DNA from: DSYU01 sp964437595
GTDB taxonomy: Bacteria; Chloroflexota; Anaerolineae; Anaerolineales; Anaerolineaceae
Length of the DNA: 64,000 nucleotides
Assembly (NCBI GenBank): GCA_964437595.1
Contig: CAYTHO010000007.1
Span: 1-64,000 of the forward strand
Reading direction: 5' to 3'
The translations under genes and the position numbers were made by a program. The notes under the pieces are model-generated. The model ran no database searches. It saw nothing but the letters and a program-made list of their open reading frames with translations, and was not told the DNA's origin. Of this stretch, positions 26,750-34,965 are shown piece by piece (within the stretch, counting starts at the first letter, position 1; every line of letters starts with the position of its first letter).

Positions 26750-28452
26750 GGTTCATAATCTGCATATCCGGCCAGAACACAGCCGTTGGAGAAATTAATG
26801 GAAAACTCGTAGCGGCCTTCTGGTAAATCAGAAGCGAACTTGAAATCGAGATACCTTTCGCCTCCAGCAGGCAGGAAAGCTGCCGCGCTTAGCCAGTTGG
26901 CTGTACTACTGTTCAAGAATTGGGTCGTCGGGGGCAGGCCGTTTAATGGATCTGGCGCCTGCCATAAGCAATTTAAACCGGTGGAATCCGTATCCGAATT
27001 ACAGGTTCCCATACCATCCAGGGTTCCAAAGCGCATTTCAACGAGCTGTGTCGTAGGGTTTGCTGGCCAGGTAATCGAAACGCTTTGGAGCTGCGTTTCA
27101 CCACCGTTGGCATTGGAAAGCCGGCCACGTATGGTATACATGCTATTGTCCATCACAATGTTTCCAACCGGATAAGGACAATGTTCTGGCAGGTCGGTGG
27201 GAACCGGCGTAGGGGCTATGCGAATGGTGTGTGGTTCTGGCTCCGATAGACCGCTGGCGTTGAAGTAAACGTCTCCCCCGTACGACGCATACAGATTGGT
27301 GTTTTCAGAAAGATACACCGAAACGGATCCGCGACCGTTTCGGATCGGGCTGCTGGTCCAGACGTTCCCGGCTGCATCCGAGACAGTTACAACACCGCCA
27401 TCGGGAACGGTAAAGCCAGTAATACTCGGGTCAGTAGGATATTCAGGGTGAACAAGAAATTCCACCAGCACCCGCGCGGTATCGGCGGTTTCTGGGTAAT
27501 CAGGATTATACGGCCAGGACGGGTCCGGTTGATCGGAGATGATTTCCGTCCAGGTGTTGCCCATTGCCACCTCGAACGGTTCATTCACTAACTGGCTGGG
27601 CTGGTAACAGGTGCCCTGGTTATCGTAATCGGCGGTTAAGTACTTGATGCCGGTTGTCTGGTAACCTTCAGGCACCAGAATGTTGCACGCGACTCCGGCT
27701 GAAGTGGCAGGAACCCGGCAAACGTGGATATCACTGCGGTCATTGGGATCGTAATCCGAGACGGTTACCTCACCATGCGGCGACGATCCATCGCTGGCAA
27801 TCACGCGCACCAGCACATCCACTGGCTGGTTTACCTGAGGAAGCAAAGGCAGTTCCGGCAACACATCGGAGACAGCGAAGGGCTCCAAAATAATCGTTGT
27901 CGTCGGGCATGAGACCTCGACCGGCAGGGCCTCACCAACCGGCAGGCTCTTGATGATTGTCCGTGAGGTTGTCGCGGTCAATGGAAAGGTTGGGATGTTC
28001 AACAACGAAGTCGGAACGATTGGCCGGTACTGAACCGTCACCCGAACATTGATCCGGTCCCCATATCCAACAACCGCCGCCCCCAAGCCATCGGAACAGT
28101 CATCAAAAGGCGGGTCAGGGTCGTTTGGGCCATGATCAAACGTGACCTCGATCCCGGGGGTGTTCTCATCGGGGCTGTCTACTGCCGCCACACCAGCAAA
28201 GCTCCCTACCCGTACCGCGGCGGCGCGGATTGAATCACAGTCGCTGTAGCGCGGGCGCATTGTTTCCGAAACGCCAGCGGCAGCGCCCCAGCGGGCGGCC
28301 TCACGGCTGGCAGAGACAACCGACGTATAGGAAAAGAAAAGATGACCGAAAGCAAAGATACCAAAAATGATCAACAGCAGGATCGGGAGTACCAACGCAA
28401 ACTCCACTATTCCCTGCGCGGCTTGCAGACGCTTAACCCTGATCATTGGCAT
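26746..28452 (-). CDS. TadE-like pseudopilin with long Ig-like extracellular region, copy 1
   Basis: A 568-residue paralogue of 22493-24178. N-terminal TadE helix QAAQGIVEFALVLPILLLII, then FGHLFFSYTSVVSASREAARW, RYSDCDSIRAAAVRVGSFAGV, and a long beta-rich exterior with the C-terminal Cys pair (GTCNSDTDSTGLNCLW). AGAGGA precedes the first ATG. It is the first gene of the minus-strand pseudopilin run, whose order is long TadE, short TadE, TadG, long TadE, CSLREA, short TadE. Confidence 0.8.
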   Translation of the reverse strand: MPMIRVKRLQAAQGIVEFALVLPILLLIIFGIFAFGHLFFSYTSVVSASREAARWGAAAGVSETMRPRYSDCDSIRAAAVRVGSFAGVAAVDSPDENTPGIEVTFDHGPNDPDPPFDDCSDGLGAAVVGYGDRINVRVTVQYRPIVPTSLLNIPTFPLTATTSRTIIKSLPVGEALPVEVSCPTTTIILEPFAVSDVLPELPLLPQVNQPVDVLVRVIASDGSSPHGEVTVSDYDPNDRSDIHVCRVPATSAGVACNILVPEGYQTTGIKYLTADYDNQGTCYQPSQLVNEPFEVAMGNTWTEIISDQPDPSWPYNPDYPETADTARVLVEFLVHPEYPTDPSITGFTVPDGGVVTVSDAAGNVWTSSPIRNGRGSVSVYLSENTNLYASYGGDVYFNASGLSEPEPHTIRIAPTPVPTDLPEHCPYPVGNIVMDNSMYTIRGRLSNANGGETQLQSVSITWPANPTTQLVEMRFGTLDGMGTCNSDTDSTGLNCLWQAPDPLNGLPPTTQFLNSSTANWLSAAAFLPAGGERYLDFKFASDLPEGRYEFSINFSNGCVLAGYADYEP

Positions 28453-28614
28453 TACTTATCCTCTCCCACCCCCGTCCAGGAAGCAGTAACATATCCTAAA
28501 ACGAGACTCTATATTGATTGTTACATAAAACCAATATATTACAATTTTTGTACATAATTCATTCTTGGAACACACTGAAATTTTACTCCAAAACAACCAC
28601 CCCCATTTAATGCT

Positions 28615-28663
28615 CCAGGCTCTGTATTTCTAGGGATATACAGAGCCTGGGTGTCTTCTTTTT
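28615..28663 (+). terminator. strong hairpin with U-tract facing the plus strand
   Basis: CCAGGCTCTGTAT (28615-28627) and ATACAGAGCCTGG (28638-28650) form a perfect 13-bp stem with a 10-base loop, followed on the plus strand by GTGTCTTCTTTTTT. Both neighbouring genes are on the minus strand, where the tail is not U-rich. It may still stop readthrough from the DUF5667 gene. The rest of 28453-28723 is AT-rich and holds no gene. Confidence 0.6.
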
Positions 28664-28723
28664 TAGATGCAGCTATATTAATGCAAAAATCTTCACGATC
28701 CTTTCGCCGAAATCAGCGTCTGG

Positions 28724-29857
28724 CTACTTATTTTTACCAGGCGGATCCTTTTTGTCTTTGTCTTTGTCTTTATTGCTGTTCTCATTATCGCTGTTGTTAT
28801 CGTCTTTCGCATCCGGCGGCGGCTTAGGCGTTTTCGTCGGCTTCTTCGTTTTATCGATATCCGCCGGGGACAGCGTCTTGGTTCCGGTCGGGTTCCCCGG
28901 TGTGACTGTCTCTGTGGGGCGAACTGGAGTAATCGTGCTAGTGCCGCCACCTACTGGGGTCTGTTCAACTTGCGGCGTGCCACTGGGGACAACGGTGTCC
29001 GAAGGATAAACCACGATTGAGGGTGTTGGCGTACCAAAGGGCTCTGCAGTCGTGCCGGTGATTGGCGGAAGATCATCAATGACCGAATTCGTGACTACAG
29101 CATTGAACTTGGTCAAATCCCTGGCCTGCTCAAGCTCAGCGCGGACAATGGCTGGGGCGCTGACCAACAAATTCTCAATCCGTTCCGTATTATCCACCAG
29201 GTCGGCTCTTAAGGCAAACGCAGCGCCCAGCTTTTGTTCAGTGTTGTAGCTGCTGATACCTTTCAACAGCTCGACCGTCTGATTTACCTGTTTTTCGTAC
29301 TCGCTCAACGTCGCCGTAACGGATGGATAATCTTTGCGATCCAGCAGGGTTTCTACTTCAGTAATCCTGCGCTCGGCAAACTGCGCGCTAAGCTGTACTT
29401 TCTGTACCTCATTAAGGGTAACCGAGTAAGAGACCTGCTCGCTGAAGCGCTTGACGGTATACAATCCATCACCAGGCAGCGCATTCTGCGAGATGGTCAG
29501 CATGCCCCCCGCCCCCAGCAGCAGGAACAGAATGACAGCAGCCCCGACCACCCATTGGAAAGCCGGGCGCTGCGGCCAGGCGAAGCCCAAGAAAGCATGT
29601 TTCGCACCCTGGCTTTTCGCCTCTGCCTTGATCCGCTCAACAACCCGCCTGCGCGATGCTTTCACAAACCCGGGGCGCGGCTCAACCTCCTGCCGCTGAG
29701 ATACCAGCCACAAGGCTCCCTCAAGCTCGGGACGGATAATTTCCGCCTGCTCCGGATGCTGCGCCACCACACTTTCCAGCGTCGCTCCTCCGGATAGGAT
29801 GGCCTCCAACCCGTTCTCTATGATTTGGCTGATTTCCTGCTCATCCCGGTCAAACAC
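28724..29857 (-). CDS. DUF5667 membrane protein, probable partner of the ECF sigma factor
   Basis: A 377-residue protein: a cytoplasmic N-terminal region of about 105 residues (DRDEQEISQIIENGLEAIL; VVAQHPEQAEIIRPELE), a transmembrane helix (about 102-122), then the DUF5667 domain, recognisable from LPGDGLYTVKRFSEQVSYSVTL, and a Thr/Pro- and Asp/Lys-rich tail ending GKNK. It overlaps the sigma gene by 8 bases. That position and the topology fit an anti-sigma-like or signal-relay protein, but no zinc-type anti-sigma motif (HxxxCxxC) is present. Confidence 0.8.
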   Translation of the reverse strand: MFDRDEQEISQIIENGLEAILSGGATLESVVAQHPEQAEIIRPELEGALWLVSQRQEVEPRPGFVKASRRRVVERIKAEAKSQGAKHAFLGFAWPQRPAFQWVVGAAVILFLLLGAGGMLTISQNALPGDGLYTVKRFSEQVSYSVTLNEVQKVQLSAQFAERRITEVETLLDRKDYPSVTATLSEYEKQVNQTVELLKGISSYNTEQKLGAAFALRADLVDNTERIENLLVSAPAIVRAELEQARDLTKFNAVVTNSVIDDLPPITGTTAEPFGTPTPSIVVYPSDTVVPSGTPQVEQTPVGGGTSTITPVRPTETVTPGNPTGTKTLSPADIDKTKKPTKTPKPPPDAKDDNNSDNENSNKDKDKDKKDPPGKNK

Positions 29858-30401
29858 GCGAACCTCGCTCCATTAGATCCTTCAATGCGGACAACGCTCG
29901 ATGCTGTAGTACCCGTACCGCCCCTACCGATCTTTGCATTACTTGCGCTGTCTCCTCTGGTGATAAACCCGATAAAAATCGAAAGATCAATACGTTCCGA
30001 TAATCCTCGCGCAGTTTAGCGATTGTGTCCCGCAACTGGTGGTTCTCGATGTGCGTTTCCACCATCTCCTCGGGCCCTGCCTCGTGCGACTGCAGCTCCA
30101 TGTCCTCGATCGACTGTACATTTTTGTGCTGACGATAATAGTCGATCAGCGAATTACGCGCGATCCGGAAAAGAAAGGCCGAGAACGGCAACCCGCGCTC
30201 ATCGTACTTTGGCAGCGCTCGCCATGCTCGCAAAAAGATCTCTTCCGTCAGGTCTTCCGCGTCCAGCCGGCCCTCCAGGTGCGAATAGACGTAACGGAAG
30301 ATCACCTCAGCATACTGTTCATACAGTATGCCATATGCTTCCGCATCCCCATTCTTCACCTGCTTGATGATTTGCTCATCATCGAACTGCCGCTCTGGCA
30401 T
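29850..30401 (-). CDS. ECF-type RNA polymerase sigma factor
   Basis: A 183-residue sigma-70 family protein. Region 2 covers about residues 20-95 (YGILYEQYAEVIFRYVYSHL, DAEDLTEEIFLRAWRALPKY, FLFRIARNSLIDYYR) and region 4 about 125-175 (LREDYRNVLIFRFLSGLSPE, ETAQVMQRSVGAVRVLQHRAL). Region 3 is absent, as in ECF factors. It is followed by the overlapping DUF5667 gene and further on by the pseudopilin genes, which it might control. Confidence 0.93.
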   Translation of the reverse strand: MPERQFDDEQIIKQVKNGDAEAYGILYEQYAEVIFRYVYSHLEGRLDAEDLTEEIFLRAWRALPKYDERGLPFSAFLFRIARNSLIDYYRQHKNVQSIEDMELQSHEAGPEEMVETHIENHQLRDTIAKLREDYRNVLIFRFLSGLSPEETAQVMQRSVGAVRVLQHRALSALKDLMERGSRV

Positions 30402-30677
30402 TCGCTACCCTATTAAACGCAGTCGCAAATTTCTTGTTACAGTTTCGGTTTTTTTTAGGTAAACTTTATAAAACCATTCCTGCCGCACACCTCTCCACAG
30501 CGACAGTATCTACCTATATTATATTACAAAAACGCCCTCTCTGATTACGCCGACTCATTACAATCGCTATACGTTCATGGTTAGGTTGATCATAAGTTAT
30601 AAAGGGGTTGCAATAGGATGTATACGCCGTAAAAAACACAATCCATTGTTCAATAAGACATTATTTCCTGTACAAGA
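30402..30677. other. intergenic region between sigma and LuxR-type genes
   Basis: 276 AT-rich bases upstream of the sigma gene. On the minus strand a TATAAT (complement of ATTATA near 30518-30523) may be its -10 element, but no good -35 was found. No gene, tRNA or strong hairpin is seen. Confidence 0.4.
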
Positions 30678-31091
30678 TTAGCCTTGTTCCCAATCCTGAA
30701 AATCCCAATCACGGAGTATCACCCGAAGAGTCTTGCGATTGGGCACGCCAAACTTTGCCAGAGCCGACTCGGCATAGGTTTTTACTGTCTCTGGCCGGAT
30801 CCCCAACCACGCACTAATCTGCCGGGTAGTATAACCCAGGCAAACCAATGCGGCTACCTGCTGCTCGCGCTGCGATAGCATATCCCAACGCTGCAGGTAC
30901 TGCTCGCGCAACAGCAGACCATCCAGCCGTTGATTGAGCAGATGCCGTGCAATATCCTGCGGCGTGCGCTTTTCCTCACGGGCAGCCCGTTCCAGCGCGT
31001 GAAGTGTACCTACGTCCAAAGTGAAATTGCGCCTTGACCTGGAACGCAGCCAGCTACGAATAGTATTGAGAATGCGCCCGAATAAGAACAT
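30678..31091 (-). CDS. LuxR-type helix-turn-helix regulator
   Basis: A protein of about 137 residues (151 if translation starts at 31133). The C-terminal half is a LuxR/GerE DNA-binding domain: LSQREQQVAALVCLGYTTRQ followed by ISAWLGIRPETVKTYAESAL and FGVPNRKTL. The N-terminal half is basic and hydrophobic at the start (MFLFGRILNTIRSWLRSRSR) with no receiver or ligand-binding domain recognised. Divergent from the racemase gene, which it might regulate, though it could equally act elsewhere. Confidence 0.8.
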   Translation of the reverse strand: MFLFGRILNTIRSWLRSRSRRNFTLDVGTLHALERAAREEKRTPQDIARHLLNQRLDGLLLREQYLQRWDMLSQREQQVAALVCLGYTTRQISAWLGIRPETVKTYAESALAKFGVPNRKTLRVILRDWDFQDWEQG

Positions 31092-31205
31092 AAGTTCTAT
31101 GATATCATAATTGCAAACGAACGATTGGTCCATATCTCCAAGGTTTTACAAATATGTTACACTTTCATCAATAGACCCTTTACTCTCAATCGCCAGCAAC
31201 CGCGT

Positions 31206-32312
31206 ATGAAAATCGAATCTGCTGAAATTCGCATCATAAAACTACAGCTCCTGCGCCCCTTTCAAACTTCATTTGGAACTGAAACCGAGCGTACCATTCC
31301 TATCCTGACCCTGTATGGCGAAGGCCTGGAGGGCTACGCCGAGGGGGTCATGGAAATCCGCCCACTGTATCGTGAAGAGTTCCTGGCCGGCGCGGTCAGC
31401 CTGTTGAAGGAAGCTCTGTTGCCACGGGTGCTCGGAAGCGACCTGCGCGGCGCTACGGATGTTTCCGAGCGGCTCACCATGTTCCGCGGCAACCGCATGA
31501 CCAAGGCCATGGTTGAGATGGCTTTTTGGGACCTGTGGGCCAAGAGCCTCGGTCAGCCGCTGAGCGCGCTGTTCGGTGGAACACGCCGATCCATACCCGT
31601 AGGGGTCAGCCTGGGCATTCAACCCTCACTGGACGAAACCCGCGAGCAGGTGCATAAGCATCTCGACCAGGGATATCAGCGCATCAAGCTCAAGATCAAG
31701 CCCGGTTGGGATCTCAACTTAATCGCATTCATCCGACAGGAATTCCCTGCCGCTGTGCTGACGGTAGATGCAAACTCGGCCTACACCCTGGCGGATATTG
31801 ACACCCTGCGCGCACTGGATCACTATCACCTTGATTACATCGAACAGCCTCTGGCATACGATGACATCATCGATCACGCCCGCTTGCAGAGCCAGCTCCG
31901 CACCGCCATCTGCCTGGATGAATCCATCCTTTCTGCGGAGGACTGCCGCAAAGCGCTCGAACTGTCTGCTGGGCGAGTGATTAATATCAAAGTAGCCCGC
32001 GTGGGGGGGCACCAGGAGGCCCGCCGCGTTCACGATGTTGCCCAGGCGTTTGGCGCGCCGGTGTGGTGCGGCGGCATGCTGGAAGGGGGCATTGGTAGAG
32101 CGCATAACATCCACCTGGCCAGCCTGCCTAACTTCACCAAGCCCGGCGACACCTCATCCAGCAGCCGCTATTGGAAGCAGGATATTATCAACGAGCCGCT
32201 GGAAGCCGAAAATGGCTTGATGCCCGTTCCAACCGGGCCGGGTATTGGCGTAACCCTTAACCACGCTTTCATCGACAGCTTGACCGTATACAAAGAAACG
32301 ATCCTGCCGTGA
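31206..32312 (+). CDS. enolase-superfamily o-succinylbenzoate synthase / N-succinylamino-acid racemase
   Basis: A 368-residue member of the MenC/NSAR branch of the enolase superfamily. The acid-base lysines are in KLKIKPGW (Lys161, Lys163) and IKVARVGG (Lys262); the metal ligands are Asp188 (VDANSAY), Glu213 (IEQPL) and Asp238 (CLDESI). WCGGMLEGGIGRAHN is typical of the MenC/NSAR group. Proteins of this group can make o-succinylbenzoate for menaquinone or racemise N-succinyl amino acids. No other menaquinone gene is near, whereas a GNAT transferase and an M20 peptidase follow, which favours racemase. The ATG at 31206 matches the family N-terminus. Confidence 0.85.
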   Translation: MKIESAEIRIIKLQLLRPFQTSFGTETERTIPILTLYGEGLEGYAEGVMEIRPLYREEFLAGAVSLLKEALLPRVLGSDLRGATDVSERLTMFRGNRMTKAMVEMAFWDLWAKSLGQPLSALFGGTRRSIPVGVSLGIQPSLDETREQVHKHLDQGYQRIKLKIKPGWDLNLIAFIRQEFPAAVLTVDANSAYTLADIDTLRALDHYHLDYIEQPLAYDDIIDHARLQSQLRTAICLDESILSAEDCRKALELSAGRVINIKVARVGGHQEARRVHDVAQAFGAPVWCGGMLEGGIGRAHNIHLASLPNFTKPGDTSSSSRYWKQDIINEPLEAENGLMPVPTGPGIGVTLNHAFIDSLTVYKETILP

Positions 32313-33139
32313 GTGTTACAGAACTTTCCTTCCGCATTGATACCCCTGCTGGAAGCGCAGTCATTCGCGAGCTGGCTTCCGTAACCGATATGATTGCCGC
32401 CGAGCAGATCCAGCGCGATATATGGGGCCTGGACGCTACCCCAACCCCAAAAGAATCGTTAATCCCTATCCAGCACGAGGGCGGGCTTTTAGCTGGCGCC
32501 TTTACTTTGAACGGCGGCGAATTGGTAGCGTTGGTATTCGGCTTTCCGACCCGCGACCCCTCAGCGATGCACTCGCACATCCTGGGCACCCGTTCGAACT
32601 GGCGAGGGTTTGGTATCGGTGCCTGCCTCAAATGGTTCCAGCGCGCCTGGTGCCTGGCCCGCGGAATTCGGCTGGTGCGCTGGACAGTTGATCCGCTGCG
32701 CGCCGCCAACGCACAGCTAAACATCCATCAACTTGGCGCTACAGCCTCCACCTATCTCACTGACTATTATGGTCCTATGCAGGGTATCGATGCCGGGGCG
32801 CCGACTGACCGCCTGTTGATCGAGTGGCGCCTGGACAGCCCGCGCGTTGCTCGCCTGGCTGCTGCTCGCCAGCCCGACAGCGGTTTCCCGGATGCCGAAC
32901 CGGCCAATACGATCCTCAACGACCAACCTGCCAGTTCTATACTCAACCTTACCTGCCCACAGGTACGCATTCATCTACCCACGGATTTCGTCAGTTTGGC
33001 CGCCGCCGACCCAGCCCTGGCCGTAGCCTGGCGCCTGCACACCCGCAGCCTTTTTCTTCATTACTTCGACCGGGGCTATGTGATTACTGGCTTCACCAGG
33101 GTTGGTGGGCCGGCGTATATCCTTGAACAAAAACCATGA
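32309..33139 (+). CDS. GNAT superfamily acyltransferase (COG3375-like)
   Basis: A 276-residue protein starting at GTG, with the start codon overlapping the racemase stop (GTGA). The GNAT core spans about residues 20-150, with GFPTRDPSAMHSHILG, NWRGFGIGACLKWFQRAWCL (the acyl-CoA pyrophosphate loop, Arg-Gly-x-Gly-Ile-Gly) and RWTVDPLRAANAQLNIHQLG. The same type is found beside N-succinylamino-acid racemase genes in Geobacillus and Deinococcus relatives, where it succinylates D-amino acids. A C-terminal extension of about 100 residues is not recognised. Confidence 0.78.
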   Translation: MSVTELSFRIDTPAGSAVIRELASVTDMIAAEQIQRDIWGLDATPTPKESLIPIQHEGGLLAGAFTLNGGELVALVFGFPTRDPSAMHSHILGTRSNWRGFGIGACLKWFQRAWCLARGIRLVRWTVDPLRAANAQLNIHQLGATASTYLTDYYGPMQGIDAGAPTDRLLIEWRLDSPRVARLAAARQPDSGFPDAEPANTILNDQPASSILNLTCPQVRIHLPTDFVSLAAADPALAVAWRLHTRSLFLHYFDRGYVITGFTRVGGPAYILEQKP

Positions 33140-33164
33140 TTGGATGATTTTTCTGGAATATTCT

Positions 33165-33755
33165 ATGCTCCCACCTACTCCCCTTACCCTGGTTGGTAAT
33201 CTCGCTCGCCTGGCTCCTTTGAGCCTCGATCACGTCCCTGATCTGGCAATGGCTGGCAAAGACGAAAGCATTTGGACCTTTATGCGCTACGGACCGGTTA
33301 CCACCGAGACAGAAATGCGCCGTTTCGTGAATAACCTGCTCACCCTCCAGGAACGCGGAACCGACCTGCCTTTTACCGTTATCTACCAGGAAACCGGCAG
33401 GGCCATCGGCATGACGCGCTACATGAATATCGAGACCTCGAACCGCGCTGTGGAGATCGGCGGCACCTGGTATGCTGTAGATTTTCAGCGCACGGGGGTC
33501 AACACGGAATGCAAGTTCCTGCTCCTGCGGCACGCCTTTGAAACCCTGGGCTGCATCCGCGTTCAGATCAAGACTGACCTGCGTAATGAACGCTCGCAGC
33601 GCGCCATCGAGCGGATCGGCGCTGTTAGGGAGGGCGTGCTGCGCGATCATATGCTCCTACCCGACGGCACCGCGCGCTCTTCGGTGTTTTACAGCATCCT
33701 GGCGCGCGAATGGCCAGCGGTGAAACAACGGCTGCTGCGGATGATGGGAACATGA
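33165..33755 (+). CDS. GNAT family N-acetyltransferase, RimJ/RimL type
   Basis: A 196-residue GNAT protein with ARLAPLSLDHVPDL at the start, VIYQETGRAIGMTRYM, EIGGTWYAVDFQRTGVNTEC (the acetyl-CoA loop in its RimJ/L form) and NERSQRAIERIGAVREG. It probably acetylates an N-terminus, amino acid or small molecule. ATGs at 33144 and 33102 are in frame; the one at 33165 has TGGAA upstream and fits the family start. It overlaps the M20 gene by 4 bases, so it belongs to the same operon. Confidence 0.8.
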   Translation: MLPPTPLTLVGNLARLAPLSLDHVPDLAMAGKDESIWTFMRYGPVTTETEMRRFVNNLLTLQERGTDLPFTVIYQETGRAIGMTRYMNIETSNRAVEIGGTWYAVDFQRTGVNTECKFLLLRHAFETLGCIRVQIKTDLRNERSQRAIERIGAVREGVLRDHMLLPDGTARSSVFYSILAREWPAVKQRLLRMMGT

Positions 33756-34879
33756 ACCTGCCCTCCAGCCTGTTTACGCAGAACCTGCCGGAGTTGAAAG
33801 CGCTCCTCGCCCGCCTGGTAGAGATTGAATCACCCTCAACCCATAAACCCGGTGTTGACCGGCTGGTGCAGCGCCTGATTCCCGAGCTGACCGCGCTTGG
33901 CGGTGCCGTGCAGGTGGTCCCCCAGGCCCATGCCGGCGACCACATCCTCTGCCGTTGGGGTGAAGGACCGGACAGCATTCTGGTGCTATGCCACATCGAT
34001 ACCGTTTTCGAACCGGGCACGCTTGCTCGTCAGCCGTATTACGAAGCAGACGGGAAGCTCTACGGCCCCGGGGTGCTGGACATGAAAGGCAGCATCGCTA
34101 TGCTGCTGACCGTACTGCGCCTGTTCCGGCAGGAAAGCGCCTGGCCTGCACGCCCAATCACCCTTCTGCTCACCTCGGATGAAGAGACCGGCAGCCTAAC
34201 CTCCCGCGCGCTGATCGAAAGCGAAGCACGCCGGGCAAGAGCAGCCCTCTGCCTGGAACCTGCCCTTACCAGCAGGGCGATCAAGACGGCGCGCAAGGGC
34301 ACCGGCGATATTACAATCCACGTTACCGGAAAATCGGCTCACGCGGGCATTGATCATGCGAAAGGGCGCAATGCGATTGCCGAGCTGGCCTATCATGTGC
34401 TTGCCGCGCAGGCCCTCACCGACTATGACCGCGGTACAACCGTAAATGTCGGCGTGGTCAGCGGCGGCACACGCGGTAATATCGTCCCTGCGGAAGCCCA
34501 GGCGCTCATCGATTTTCGCATCACCACGGTTGAGGAGGTGACACGCTTGGAAAACTGGGTCAATGCCCTCTCCCCTATCATCTCTGGCACGACGGTCAGC
34601 GCCGCCCTGGCACTCAACCGGCCCCCTATGCCGCGCGATGCAGTGATGGCGCAATCCTTTGAAAAAGCGCAAGCGATCGCCCGGCAGATTGGCCTCGACC
34701 TAACCGAGGGCAGTACGGGCGGCGGCTCAGATGCCAACTTTGTCGCTCCATTTGGGCTCCCCGTTCTGGATGGACTGGGCGGCGTTGGCGACGGGGCGCA
34801 CTCCGAACGCGAATACGTTCTGGTCGATTCGCTTGCCGAGCGCGCGGCACTGCTGGCTGCGCTGCTGCTAAACTGGTAA
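33752..34879 (+). CDS. M20 family zinc metallopeptidase (deacylase/carboxypeptidase G2-like)
   Basis: A 375-residue di-zinc peptidase. Motifs in order: VLCHIDTVF (first His ligand and the Asp beside it), GPGVLDMKGSIAMLL (bridging Asp), SDEETGS (catalytic Glu-Glu pair), CLEPAL, and a dimerisation lid domain (about 170-290, TGKSAHAGIDHAKGRNAI). The C-terminal His ligand is likely in VGDGAHSEREYV. In this operon it may remove the succinyl or acyl group from N-acyl-L-amino acids after racemisation. The ATG at 33752 overlaps the previous stop (ATGA). Confidence 0.88.
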   Translation: MNLPSSLFTQNLPELKALLARLVEIESPSTHKPGVDRLVQRLIPELTALGGAVQVVPQAHAGDHILCRWGEGPDSILVLCHIDTVFEPGTLARQPYYEADGKLYGPGVLDMKGSIAMLLTVLRLFRQESAWPARPITLLLTSDEETGSLTSRALIESEARRARAALCLEPALTSRAIKTARKGTGDITIHVTGKSAHAGIDHAKGRNAIAELAYHVLAAQALTDYDRGTTVNVGVVSGGTRGNIVPAEAQALIDFRITTVEEVTRLENWVNALSPIISGTTVSAALALNRPPMPRDAVMAQSFEKAQAIARQIGLDLTEGSTGGGSDANFVAPFGLPVLDGLGGVGDGAHSEREYVLVDSLAERAALLAALLLNW

Positions 34880-34965
34880 AGTAGATCTAATCGCAGATTG
34901 GGGTCGTTTCGATTACAATTTCACTTACCCAATACCCAAGATACCCATGTTAAGCGAGGAAAACC

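Noticed and set aside
31125..31205. Upstream start for the racemase gene
   Set aside because: The 27 extra residues have no family similarity and would cover the region divergent to the LuxR-type gene; the ATG at 31206 fits the family N-terminus.
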